Source: DATDAH01 sp963725155
GTDB lineage: Bacteria > Actinomycetota > Acidimicrobiia > Acidimicrobiales > DATDAH01
Assembly (NCBI GenBank): GCA_963725155.1
Contig: CAVRXU010000002.1
Span: 496,001-560,000, forward strand
Direction: 5' to 3'
Length of the DNA stretch: 64,000 nucleotides
Shown here: piece by piece, positions 33,647-41,868 of the stretch
How positions within the stretch are numbered: position 1 is the first letter of the stretch
Layout: each line of letters opens with the position of its first letter
Notes under the pieces: model-generated
Told to the model about the DNA's origin: nothing
Databases searched by the model: none
Seen by the model: only the letters and a program-made list of their open reading frames with translations
Program-made: the position numbers and the translations under genes

Positions 33647-34213
33647 ATGCCGGACTACACCACGAGGCCGCTGGACGCTGAGACGTGGCCGGATTTCGCC
33701 GAGCTGGTCGAGGCGAACAACGGCGTCTGGGGTGGCTGCTGGTGCATGGGCTTCCATCCGAAGGGGCCGGGGTGGGGCAAGAGCGCCGCGCTGAACCGGG
33801 CCGAGAAAGAGGAGCGGGTCCGGAACGGAGAGGCGCACGCCGCGCTCGTCTACGACGGTGACCAGTGTGTCGGCTGGTGCCAGTTCGGGGTGCCCGAAGA
33901 ATTGCCACGGATCAAGAACCGGAAGGCGTACGAGGAGGGTCTGGGCGAGCTGCCGGACTGGCGGATCACCTGCTTCTTCGTCGGCAAGGGCCATCGCGGC
34001 CAGGGGGTGGCGGCCGCCGGGCTCGCCGGGGCGCTCGAGGAGATGACCCGACTCGGCGGCGGGACGGTCGAGAGCTATCCCGACGAGGTCGAGGGCCGGG
34101 GATCGGCCTCCTTCCTGCACAACGGCACGCTCGCCATGTTCGAACAGCAGGGTTTCGAGCGGACTCGTCGCATCGGCAAGAACCGCTGGGTGGTCCACAA
34201 GTCCGTCGGTTGA
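33647..34213 (+). CDS. GNAT-family N-acetyltransferase
   Basis: The 188-aa protein has the acetyl-CoA-binding motif A in FFVGKGHRGQGVAAAGLAGAL (R-G-x-G-V-A), preceded by WRITC, and a C-terminal ALxMFEQQGFERTRRIGKNRWV typical of GNAT ends. The N-terminal NNGVWGGCWCMGFH segment, with its clustered Cys, belongs to a frequent actinobacterial subgroup of unknown substrate. The ATG at 33647 has GGGAGGT just upstream, which sets the start inside a longer open frame. It is probably monocistronic. Confidence 0.88.
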   Translation: MPDYTTRPLDAETWPDFAELVEANNGVWGGCWCMGFHPKGPGWGKSAALNRAEKEERVRNGEAHAALVYDGDQCVGWCQFGVPEELPRIKNRKAYEEGLGELPDWRITCFFVGKGHRGQGVAAAGLAGALEEMTRLGGGTVESYPDEVEGRGSASFLHNGTLAMFEQQGFERTRRIGKNRWVVHKSVG

Positions 34214-34268
34214 CCCGCTGGCGACGCGCCATTGGCGGATTCGGCCGACGTCGAGCGTTGTGTAATGG

Positions 34269-34292
34269 ACTATCGCGATATATCGTGATAGT
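34269..34292. promoter_or_regulatory. PadR-type operator palindrome
   Basis: This 24-bp near-perfect dyad is centred between 34280 and 34281, with one mismatched pair. Its half-site is ACTATCGCGATA and its other half TATCGTGATAGT. It ends two bases before the PadR ATG, so it overlaps the promoter or the transcription start. TATCGCGATA-like palindromes are typical autoregulatory sites of actinobacterial PadR proteins. Confidence 0.8.
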
Positions 34293-34293
34293 C

Positions 34294-34881
34294 ATGAACG
34301 AACACAAGCACAACCGCGGCGGCCGGCGATCCCGGCCGCCCTATGACGACAACGAGCGCTCTGGTCGCGGCCGAGGCCGCCCCGGGCGACCCGGCGACGG
34401 ACGTCCTGGCCGAGGTCGGGGAGGCCGACCGGGCACCGGACGGATGCGCCGAGGCGATGTCCGTACCGCCCTGCTGATCGGACTGCTCGACGGCCCCGGG
34501 CACGGCTACGAGCTCATCCAGCTGCTCGAGACGAAGACCGATGGTCGATGGCGCCCGAGCCCCGGCTCGGTGTACCCGTCGCTGCAGCAACTGGCCGACG
34601 AAGGCCTCGTCACCTCCACCGAGGTCGAGGGCAAGCGCACCTACGAGATCACCGACGAGGGTCGAGCGCTCGCCGAGGAACGCATCGCCGCTGAGGGCTA
34701 CCCGTGGGACGCGATGGACGAGGGGCGCGGCGATCAGGGTGGCCTCCGCACTGCCGTGAAGGACCTGGCCGTGGCCGCGAAGCTGGTCGGCATGAACGGC
34801 TCGCCCGAGTCGATCGAGCAGGCCTCGGCGATCCTGATCAAGGCCCGCAAGGACCTCTACGGGATCCTCGCCGAAGGCTGA
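34294..34881 (+). CDS. PadR-family transcriptional regulator
   Basis: The 195-aa protein has an unusual N-terminal tail of about 50 residues, rich in Arg, Gly and Pro (RGRGRPGRPGDGRPGRGRGG), before the PadR winged helix: ALLIGLLDGPGHGYELIQLLE, WRPSPGSVYPSLQQLADEGLV and EGKRTYEITDEGRAL. The C-terminal helices would dimerise. The tail may add non-specific DNA or RNA binding. The ATG follows the operator palindrome directly, so autorepression is likely and the mRNA may be leaderless or nearly so. The next gene starts 20 bp downstream on the same strand. Confidence 0.9.
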   Translation: MNEHKHNRGGRRSRPPYDDNERSGRGRGRPGRPGDGRPGRGRGGRPGTGRMRRGDVRTALLIGLLDGPGHGYELIQLLETKTDGRWRPSPGSVYPSLQQLADEGLVTSTEVEGKRTYEITDEGRALAEERIAAEGYPWDAMDEGRGDQGGLRTAVKDLAVAAKLVGMNGSPESIEQASAILIKARKDLYGILAEG

Positions 34882-34900
34882 CGATTAGCTTCGTCACCTC

Positions 34901-36016
34901 ATGACGTCGACCGCCGGCACCGCCTTCAAGCAGATGCTCGCCGAGCTCGGCGAGCTCGGGGAGTGGCTCGACGCCCACGAGATGGGCGACCAGGACCGGG
35001 CCGAGGGGTTCCGCCACCTGGCGCACCTGCTGGCCGTCGGGCTCGACCACCACCTCGAGTCCGACCCCGAGCGCCCGCTGTTCACCCGCATCGTCTCGCC
35101 CCACCGCAAGATGCAGGGCGACAACCCCGACGCCGTCTACTTCTGGACGGCCATCCGCGGCGACCGCGCCTACCGGGTGTGGGGGCGGCACGCGGGGGAG
35201 GGCTACCTGTCCTTCACGGTCCACGGCGCCGACCTGAACGACCCCAACCGGGAGCGGGTCATCGCCGATGTGAACTACGAGTCGCTCCTCCACGGCGACG
35301 ACGGTGTTTACGAGCTGATGGTGAGCCCGGAGCCGGCGCCCGAGGGCCATGTCGGCAACTGGCTGAAGGTGGATCGAGACGCCCACTCCATCGTCACCCG
35401 CCATTACTTCGAGCGGGTCGAGCCGGCGGCCGCCGACCCCGACGTGCACGTGGCGCTGCACATCGACCCGGTCGACGACCCCGGCCCCGCGCCGCCGTGG
35501 ACCGAGGCGATGATCGCCGAGCGCCTCGCGGCCGTCGCCACCTTCGTGGCGTCGAAGACGACGGGGACGGCTCCGCCGGATGAGCAGCCCGAGATCCCTT
35601 TTGTCTCCCGGACGCCGAACGACCTGCCCCAGCCCTTCAGCTTTCGCGACGCGGGCATCGAGGTGCTCGGGGCGGTGGACGCCCACTACTCGATGGGGCC
35701 CTACGAGCTCGGCCCCGACGAGGCGCTCGTCCTGGAGGGGACCATCCCGCCGGCCGCCTTCGTCAACGTCATGCTCTGGAACCGGCACATGCAGACCTAC
35801 GAGTACCGGACCCACCAGACCTCGCTGAACCGCGAGCAGCTCCAACTCGGCCCCGACGGCAGCTATCGGATCGTCATCGCCAACCGGGACCCGGGCGTGC
35901 CCAACTGGCTGGACACCGAGGGCCACGCCCGCGGCTCGATCTTCTGGCGCTTCTTCCTGGCCGAGGAGCGACCCAGCCCCATCACCTGCACGGTGGTCCC
36001 GCTCCCGGACCTCTGA
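34901..36016 (+). CDS. DUF1214-type uncharacterised protein
   Basis: The 371-aa protein is soluble with no signal peptide. The central segment (DNPDAVYFWTAIRGDRAYRVWGRHAGEGYLSFTVHG) and the C-terminal part (VNVMLWNRHMQTYEYRTHQTSLNREQL, then GSYRIVIANRDPGVPNWLDT) match the DUF1214 pattern, common in actinobacterial and proteobacterial catabolic regions and of unknown role. It follows PadR by 19 bp and is probably under its control. No catalytic residues can be named. Confidence 0.75.
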   Translation: MTSTAGTAFKQMLAELGELGEWLDAHEMGDQDRAEGFRHLAHLLAVGLDHHLESDPERPLFTRIVSPHRKMQGDNPDAVYFWTAIRGDRAYRVWGRHAGEGYLSFTVHGADLNDPNRERVIADVNYESLLHGDDGVYELMVSPEPAPEGHVGNWLKVDRDAHSIVTRHYFERVEPAAADPDVHVALHIDPVDDPGPAPPWTEAMIAERLAAVATFVASKTTGTAPPDEQPEIPFVSRTPNDLPQPFSFRDAGIEVLGAVDAHYSMGPYELGPDEALVLEGTIPPAAFVNVMLWNRHMQTYEYRTHQTSLNREQLQLGPDGSYRIVIANRDPGVPNWLDTEGHARGSIFWRFFLAEERPSPITCTVVPLPDL

Positions 36017-36133
36017 GGACGGGCCCGCGCCCGCCCTAGAGCACGATGACAACCCTGGCTTGGGCCGCGGTGTTGTCGAAAGCAGCGCGCGCCGCGACCA
36101 TGGCGACCAACGGCCAGAGAAGAGGAGCTCCCT

Positions 36134-36709
36134 GTGACCAGCCTGAGCGATCGTCCCAACACCGCCCTGCTGGTGGTGGACGTGCAGAACGACGTGGTGG
36201 CCAACACCCACCAGCGCGACGAGGTGATCGCCAACATCAGCACCCTGGTCGACACCGCCCGCGCCCAGGAGGTGCCGGTGATCTGGGTCCAGCATGCTGA
36301 CGACGAGATCGTCGAGGACAGCGACGGCTGGCAGTACGTGCCCGAGCTGGTGCGCCAGGAGGCAGAGCCGCTGGTGCACAAGCACCACGGCGATTCCTTC
36401 GAGGACACCACCCTCGAGTCCGAGCTGGCCGAGCAGGGCGTCGGTCGGCTCGTCGTCGTCGGCGCCCAGACCGACGCCTGCGTTCGCGCCACCCTCCATG
36501 GCGCCTTCGTCCGCGGCTACGACACCCTCCTGGTCGGCGACGCCCACACGACCGAGGACTTCTCCGAGTACGGCCTGCCCCCGGCCGACAAGGTCATTGC
36601 CCACACCAACATGTACTGGGGCTGGCAGACAGGCCCCGGGCGCGTGGCCGGCGTGGTCGAGACCGCCGACGTGAACTTCGGGGTCACCGACGAGGGCGCT
36701 CCGGCATAG
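36134..36709 (+). CDS. Isochorismatase-family cysteine hydrolase
   Basis: The 191-aa protein has the catalytic triad of the family: Asp in LLVVDVQNDVV (about 16), Lys in PLVHKHHGDSF (about 82) and Cys in VVGAQTDACVRATLHGAF (about 115), with the cis-peptide-associated GAQTD. The GTG at 36134 is preceded by AAGAGGAG. Members split amide, ester or ether bonds (nicotinamidase, N-carbamoylsarcosine amidase and isochorismatase types); the substrate here is unknown. It may be part of the PadR transcript. Confidence 0.9.
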   Translation: MTSLSDRPNTALLVVDVQNDVVANTHQRDEVIANISTLVDTARAQEVPVIWVQHADDEIVEDSDGWQYVPELVRQEAEPLVHKHHGDSFEDTTLESELAEQGVGRLVVVGAQTDACVRATLHGAFVRGYDTLLVGDAHTTEDFSEYGLPPADKVIAHTNMYWGWQTGPGRVAGVVETADVNFGVTDEGAPA

Positions 36710-36714
36710 CCGAA

Positions 36715-37881
36715 CTACGCGTCGGCTGGGACGAGGTCGTCGAGCTCGAAGCCGAACTCGTCGAAGGTCGGCTGGAGTGCCGCCAGGTCGAAGGCGTAGA
36801 CCTCTGCGGCGTTCCCGTAGAGGATCTTCCGGGCGTCGGTCTCGGTGACGTGGGGGTTGCCGACGAGGGTGGCCACGTGCTCCATCGTGTCCGGGAAGAT
36901 CGACTCGAAGTGCGGGTAGTCGACGCCGAACATGGCGTTGCCGCTGTCGATGTGGAACCCGGCGGTGTCGTCGGCGTCCTTCGTGCCCAGGCCGTCGACA
37001 GAGATCTGCGACGGGTGGAACGGGGAGATCCCGGCGTAGCAGTTGTCGTGCCAGTACTCACTGGCCAGCCGACTGAACGCGCGCTCCCTCTTGATGAACT
37101 GGGCGAACTCGGTCCAGTCGTCACCCATGCTCATGCGCCGGTCGAGGTGCTCGATCATCGGGCCGATCCACCAGGCCTCGGTCTCGACGAAGGCCAGCTT
37201 GAGCTCCGGGAACCGGTCGAACACCCCGCCGAGCATCATCTGCCACATCGAGCGACCGGAGAAGAAGGAGTGTTCGGTGGCCAGCACCATGATGGCGGCG
37301 AACCCCGCGGGCTGGTAGTCCGGGGCACCGGTGCCGCCGTGCTGGCTGAGCGGCAGACCGACCTCCTGGCAGGCGGCCCAGATCGGGTCCAGCACCGGGT
37401 CGAAGAAGAACTTCGACCCCGGGTACAGGGGCGGCATGACGATGCCGCCGAGGCCCTGCTCCTTCGCCCAGTGAACGTCGGCCACCGCTTGCTCGACGTC
37501 GTCGAAGGCGACCAACGCCTGCCCGACCAGGCGGCCTTGCCCTTCGAAGCAGAAATCGACGAGCCACCGGTTGTACGCCATGTTCGCCTGCCGGGTCAGG
37601 GCGGGGTCCGGCGCGTAGTCGACCCGGCCCTCGGCGAAGGCGGTCCCGTTGGGGAAGAGGACCTCGGCGACGACGCCCTGGGTGGCGAGGTCGACCAGCC
37701 GCCGGTTCGGATCCCACTGGCCGTCTTCCATCTGCGGGCGCACGAACCCGTCGGGGGTCCCGTCGACTCGGGCCAGCCACTTGTCGAACTGGTCGCGGAA
37801 CCCGGGATCGATGTAGTCCCGGTACTTCGCTCGGGGGGCCTTGACGTGCCCGTCCACCGAGATGATCCCTGCTCGTGCCAT
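36715..37881 (-). CDS. Amidohydrolase family 2 (ACMSD-like) metal-dependent hydrolase
   Basis: The 388-aa protein opens ISVDGHVKAP (in place of the usual DxHxH metal motif only DGHV is left), then YNRWLVDFC, GIVMPPLYPG, a metal-His region LPLSQHGGTGAP, FVETEAWWIGPMIEHLDRRM and the late metal-Asp region MFGVDYPHFESIFPD. This is the amidohydrolase-2 pattern of decarboxylases and hydrolases of aromatic or lipid degradation. The missing second His of the first motif suggests a mononuclear or altered site. It is convergent with the isochorismatase-like gene and downstream of a TetR gene on the same strand. Confidence 0.88.
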   Translation of the reverse strand: MARAGIISVDGHVKAPRAKYRDYIDPGFRDQFDKWLARVDGTPDGFVRPQMEDGQWDPNRRLVDLATQGVVAEVLFPNGTAFAEGRVDYAPDPALTRQANMAYNRWLVDFCFEGQGRLVGQALVAFDDVEQAVADVHWAKEQGLGGIVMPPLYPGSKFFFDPVLDPIWAACQEVGLPLSQHGGTGAPDYQPAGFAAIMVLATEHSFFSGRSMWQMMLGGVFDRFPELKLAFVETEAWWIGPMIEHLDRRMSMGDDWTEFAQFIKRERAFSRLASEYWHDNCYAGISPFHPSQISVDGLGTKDADDTAGFHIDSGNAMFGVDYPHFESIFPDTMEHVATLVGNPHVTETDARKILYGNAAEVYAFDLAALQPTFDEFGFELDDLVPADA

Positions 37882-37960
37882 CGATGCCCCCGAATCGAGC
37901 GGAGGACCCGGTCGAACCCCTCGCTGCTCCGGCCCAGCGTGACACGGGCGGGCGCTTCGT

Positions 37961-37976
37961 GCAAGGTACTCCTTGC
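37961..37976. promoter_or_regulatory. Inverted repeat, candidate TetR operator
   Basis: GCAAGG-TACT-CCTTGC is a perfect 16-bp dyad. It touches the stop codon of the TetR gene and lies 80 bp upstream of the amidohydrolase start. Size and place fit an operator of the TetR protein for the amidohydrolase; a short attenuating hairpin is the alternative. Confidence 0.55.
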
Positions 37977-38557
37977 TAGGTTGACGGCCCCGTCCGGTCC
38001 TCCGGCACGATCAGGGACGCCAAGGTGCGGACGAACTCGTCTTCGCCGACACCGGCGAACGGGCCGCCGTCCACGAGGCCGAACTGGTGGTAGCCGGCCA
38101 GCGCGGCCACGGTGACGAGCACGACCGGGTCGTCCATCCACGGGCCGAGGGCCTGCGACCCCCGGAGCGCAGCCACGATCGTGTCCCGCAGCTCCGGTAC
38201 CCGGTCGCGTTCGGCGAGCAACAGGCGGAGCAACCGGTCGAAGCGGCGCATGTCGCGGAGCGTCTGCGTGGCCCGAGCGTCGAAGTCCTCCTGGGGGTCG
38301 TCCAGCACGGGCATCGATGCCCGGGCCTCGTGGACTTCGGCCATGCACCGCGCCGCCTCCCGCTCCACCGCGGCGGTCAGCAGCGCCTCCTTGGAGGGGA
38401 AGTGACGGTAGAAGCTGCCGGTCCCCGCGGCGAGGCCGACCTGGCGTTCGATGTCGCTGATCGTGGTCCCCCGCACGCCCTGTTCGACGAACAGGTCGAG
38501 CGCGGCGTCGAGGATCCGCTCCCGGGTGGGCGGCGTCGGCTCTCGACGGGCGGGCAT
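37976..38557 (-). CDS. TetR-family transcriptional regulator
   Basis: The 193-aa protein has the HTH in TTISDIERQVGLAAGTGSFYRHFPSKEALLTAAV (about residues 34-68), the TetR_N signature, followed by an all-helical ligand-binding domain of low similarity. It lies between the sulfatase-like gene (30 bp upstream) and the amidohydrolase gene (94 bp downstream), all on the minus strand, and probably regulates one or both. The ligand is unknown. Confidence 0.92.
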   Translation of the reverse strand: MPARREPTPPTRERILDAALDLFVEQGVRGTTISDIERQVGLAAGTGSFYRHFPSKEALLTAAVEREAARCMAEVHEARASMPVLDDPQEDFDARATQTLRDMRRFDRLLRLLLAERDRVPELRDTIVAALRGSQALGPWMDDPVVLVTVAALAGYHQFGLVDGGPFAGVGEDEFVRTLASLIVPEDRTGPST

Positions 38558-38587
38558 CCGGGCAGCATACGAACGCCTCCCGCCGGC

Positions 38588-40840
38588 CTACCCGTCGAGA
38601 GCGGTGAGGGTGCGCGCCCCCTCGCGCCCCTCGACCCGGTAGAAGGCGAGGTCGTTGGCGCCGGCCCGGAGGAAGTCGGGAACGAGCATCGCCTCCAACT
38701 GGTGGGGCACCCCGTTCTCCGGCCACGTGGTCACGACAGCCGCGACCCGGCCGTTCAGGGCGATGGCGACGGTGAGCTGGTCGCCGTCCGGCAGGCCCTC
38801 GACCCGACCGACGAGGTGGGTGCGGAGCACGCCGCTGGACGGATCGACGTCGGCCAAGACGTCGGGATCGTCGAGGACGACGGACAGGGGAGACGAGGAT
38901 CTCGCGGTCAGGTCCTCGACGCGAGCGCCGACCAGCTCGCCCGCGTCGTCGATGTCGTAGACCCGATAGTCGGGGTTGTCCGTCCGGAACAGGGAGTCGA
39001 CGGTCCGGTCGAGGGCTTCGGCGAACACCTCGGCCCCGTCGTAGGGCGTTGCCGGGCCCACCGTGGTCGGTCCGACCATCCCGCCGTCGAACGAGACGAG
39101 GTGGAAGCGCTTCTGGTCGTCCGGTCGACGCTCGGTGGACACGGCGATCCCGTCGACCGGCCATGGGATGTCGATGCCCAGCAGGTTGGCGAGGGTGGGC
39201 ATCACGTCGATGGTCTCGACGTTGTCGTCGTTGACCGCGCCCGGCTCGATGCCCGGGCCACGGAGGAGCATCGGCACGGGGAGCATGTCGGCGAACGCAT
39301 CCTCGGTCATGTTCTCGGGTGTTGTCGGTCGGGGGGTGGCTCCGGGCTGGAGCCCCACCCCGTGGTCGGCGACGACCACGACGAGGGTGTCCTCGACGAG
39401 CCCGGTCTCCTGTAGTCGATCGAGGACGTCGCCGACCACTCGGTCGACGTACATGGCCTGGAGGACCAGGCGTTGGCGATCGACGTCGGCACCGGCCTGC
39501 TCGCTGCTCCTCGTGCCTGAGATCTCACTGATGCCCCCTGCCAGCGTGGCATCCGGGTCGTAGGTCTGGCCCGAGGGGAGGAAGTGGTACGGGGCATGGG
39601 GCAGGAGCAGGTGCAGGTAGTGGAGGGTCGGGTCCTCGCCCGGCTCGATCGAGTCGACGAGCTGGCCGACGGCATCGAGCTCGAGCACGGGGATCCCGGC
39701 CAGGCCGGCGGGGGCGAAGACCGGTGCCTCGCCCGCGGCCGCGTCGTCGACGGCGTCGTCGGCGCTCGGGCCCACCGTCGGCCGGGTCGTGGGCGGCGGC
39801 GTGGTCGTGGTCACGACACGGGCCTCCTGCTGCAGGGCGTCGACGGAGCTCACGGCCTCGGGGTCGGGGGAGACGAGGGTCCGGTAGGTGCCGGCCGCGT
39901 CATCGAGGAGGGCCCAGAGCCCATCGGGGGGCGACGGTGGCGGGGGTGGAGCGGGCTCGGCCGCGTCCTGCGGCGCGGGGTGGTCGACCAGCTGTCCGTC
40001 GCAGAGGTTGGGCGGGCACAGCCGGGCGGCCGTCTCGATCACGTCGAGGTCGAACTGGTTGGCCAGGAGGGTGAACAGGTTCTCCGGGTAGTCGCTGGCG
40101 ACCGCCGTCCGGCTGCCGTCGGGGTAGCGGCCGGTGAGGATCGCCGGCACGGCGTAGGACGTGAACGTGGCGACGGTGGTGGCGTTCCGGTACCAGGTCC
40201 CCTCGTCGGCCAGGGCGGCCAGGTTGGGGTAGAGCTCCCGATCGATGGCCCCCTCCCGGTCCATCGCCATCTCGAGAGGCCATTCGTCGAGCTGCAGGAA
40301 CACGACCGAACGGGGCTGACGAGCCGGCGCGACGTCGGCGGCGGCGACCGCCTGGCCGTCCAGGAGGTCCGAGGTGGGGCTGGCCGTGAGGAAGACCCCG
40401 ACGAACAAGACCGGGGCCAGACCGAGGTAGAGCAGGAGGAGCCGGGCCGTCGGCAGCCCGCGGTAGGCGATGACCGCGAGGGCCGCCAGCCCGAGCGCGA
40501 GGAGGACGGCGACCGCCCCGGCCGTCAGGTCGAGGTGCTTCACCAGCTGGAGGGCGAGGAGGGCCGACAGCCCGCCGAGGAAGGCGAGGTGCACGAGGGC
40601 CCGGGCCGACGGCACCACGATGCCGACCAGCACCTCGATCGTGAGCAGGACCAGCGTGGGCCCGAGGGCGACCACAAAGGCGAAGGCGATGATGGCGAAG
40701 CGGTCGCTGTCCCGGAAGAGGAAGACGTCGGGCGCGTTCCCGAACAGGTCGAGCAGCGGTTGGGTGATGGCCAGGCCGGTGAGGGCCAGGAGCTCCGCGG
40801 CCGAGCGCAACGTCGGCCGTGCCTCGGGACGTCGGCTCAC
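38588..40840 (-). CDS. Membrane-anchored sulfatase/alkaline-phosphatase-superfamily protein
   Basis: The 750-aa protein starts at a GTG overlapping the previous stop (GTGA). Residues 10-150 hold about four or five membrane helices. The outer domain has a first metal motif SVVFLQLDEWPLEMA, a nucleophile region TTVATFTSYAVPAILTGRYPD (Thr/Ser), LHLLLPHAPYHFLPSG and VVVVADHGVGLQPG, as in LTA-synthase-like and arylsulfatase-like enzymes. No formylglycine Cys motif (CxPxR) is seen at the nucleophile, so phosphotransfer or phosphate-ester chemistry is more likely than sulfate hydrolysis. A Pro/Thr-rich insert (about 280-355) is unusual. The C-terminal 150 residues are beta-rich. Confidence 0.8.
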   Translation of the reverse strand: MSRRPEARPTLRSAAELLALTGLAITQPLLDLFGNAPDVFLFRDSDRFAIIAFAFVVALGPTLVLLTIEVLVGIVVPSARALVHLAFLGGLSALLALQLVKHLDLTAGAVAVLLALGLAALAVIAYRGLPTARLLLLYLGLAPVLFVGVFLTASPTSDLLDGQAVAAADVAPARQPRSVVFLQLDEWPLEMAMDREGAIDRELYPNLAALADEGTWYRNATTVATFTSYAVPAILTGRYPDGSRTAVASDYPENLFTLLANQFDLDVIETAARLCPPNLCDGQLVDHPAPQDAAEPAPPPPPSPPDGLWALLDDAAGTYRTLVSPDPEAVSSVDALQQEARVVTTTTPPPTTRPTVGPSADDAVDDAAAGEAPVFAPAGLAGIPVLELDAVGQLVDSIEPGEDPTLHYLHLLLPHAPYHFLPSGQTYDPDATLAGGISEISGTRSSEQAGADVDRQRLVLQAMYVDRVVGDVLDRLQETGLVEDTLVVVVADHGVGLQPGATPRPTTPENMTEDAFADMLPVPMLLRGPGIEPGAVNDDNVETIDVMPTLANLLGIDIPWPVDGIAVSTERRPDDQKRFHLVSFDGGMVGPTTVGPATPYDGAEVFAEALDRTVDSLFRTDNPDYRVYDIDDAGELVGARVEDLTARSSSPLSVVLDDPDVLADVDPSSGVLRTHLVGRVEGLPDGDQLTVAIALNGRVAAVVTTWPENGVPHQLEAMLVPDFLRAGANDLAFYRVEGREGARTLTALDG

Positions 40841-41868
40841 GGCCAGATGATCCTGTCCCGCATCGACGAGCGCTCGAGCATCCCGTGGGTCTCCTCGCCG
40901 TCCCAGCGGTAGCGGACGGTGCACTGGGACAGCACCGGGAACTGCGGGTAGCCCTCCAGGCCGAGCTGATAGGTCGCGACGACGGTCTCGGCCTCGATGC
41001 GGGTGATGCCGCCGGACGTCTCCAGCTCGAGGGACACATCCTCGCCGTTGCCGACCAGGTGCTGCAGCCACGGCGCCTTCCGGACCTTGGCCGGGATCAG
41101 CTCGCCGTCGCCTGCGAAGAGGTAACCCTCGTTGTAGGACTCGCTGCCGTCGGGCCGGGGCGGGTAGGCGATGTAGCCGAAGGCCCGCCCGCTCGGGAAG
41201 AGGGCCGACTGCCAGGCGTGGCCCCAGAACTCGGTGATGTCGCGGACGCCCTGGCGGCGGATGCGCAGTCCGCTGCCGGTGAACGGGTGCTCCTCGCCCC
41301 GGACCCGCACCGCGCCCGTTGCCCGGAACAGCTGCTCGAACCGCGGACCGCCCATGAGCTTGCCCTCGACGGAGGTGGCCAGCATCTCGGCCGCCTCGGG
41401 GAAGAGGGTGCCCTGGATCCAGGGTGGCACCGCCATCGTGGCCTCGACGTCGAACTCGAGGTCGACCATCGGGCCCTCGGTGTCCCCCGCGATCAGCGCC
41501 TCGGTCGAGGTCTCGACGGCCTGACCGCGGAACGTGGCCGTCCAGGTCGTGAACGGCTCGACCAGCCGGAACGCCAGCGGCCCGGTGCCGAGCACCGTGG
41601 GCCGCCCGTCCGGGCCCTGCGCCGGGTGGCTGGGGTAGGGGCCACGCAGCCGGTACACGCGGCCGTCGGCGAACCCGACGTTGACCTGGAGCTGGTGCTG
41701 GTCCCACTCCTCAGCCAGGGCCTCCACGGCGAAGCGGGGCAGCTCGACCTCACCGCGGTCGTCGGCCACCCACATGTTGACGCCGTCCCGCATTCCCGGC
41801 TCGGCCGGGCGATCGGCGAAGACGAACTCCCGGTCGTCGTCGAGGCCACCGGTGAGGTCTGTGCTCAT
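40837..41868 (-). CDS. Uncharacterised protein (DUF7064-like)
   Basis: The 343-aa soluble protein starts at the ATG at 41868, with AGGAG upstream and a 4-bp ATGA overlap with the sulfotransferase stop. Beta-rich segments (RDGVNMWVADDRGEVELPRF, TTWTATFRGQ) and WGHAWQSALFPSGRAFGYIAYP resemble the lipocalin-like DUF7064 proteins found beside sulfotransferases, acyl-CoA dehydrogenases and P450s in mycobacteria and sphingomonads. It may bind or modify a lipophilic substrate. The family assignment is from pattern memory only. Confidence 0.6.
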   Translation of the reverse strand: MSTDLTGGLDDDREFVFADRPAEPGMRDGVNMWVADDRGEVELPRFAVEALAEEWDQHQLQVNVGFADGRVYRLRGPYPSHPAQGPDGRPTVLGTGPLAFRLVEPFTTWTATFRGQAVETSTEALIAGDTEGPMVDLEFDVEATMAVPPWIQGTLFPEAAEMLATSVEGKLMGGPRFEQLFRATGAVRVRGEEHPFTGSGLRIRRQGVRDITEFWGHAWQSALFPSGRAFGYIAYPPRPDGSESYNEGYLFAGDGELIPAKVRKAPWLQHLVGNGEDVSLELETSGGITRIEAETVVATYQLGLEGYPQFPVLSQCTVRYRWDGEETHGMLERSSMRDRIIWP

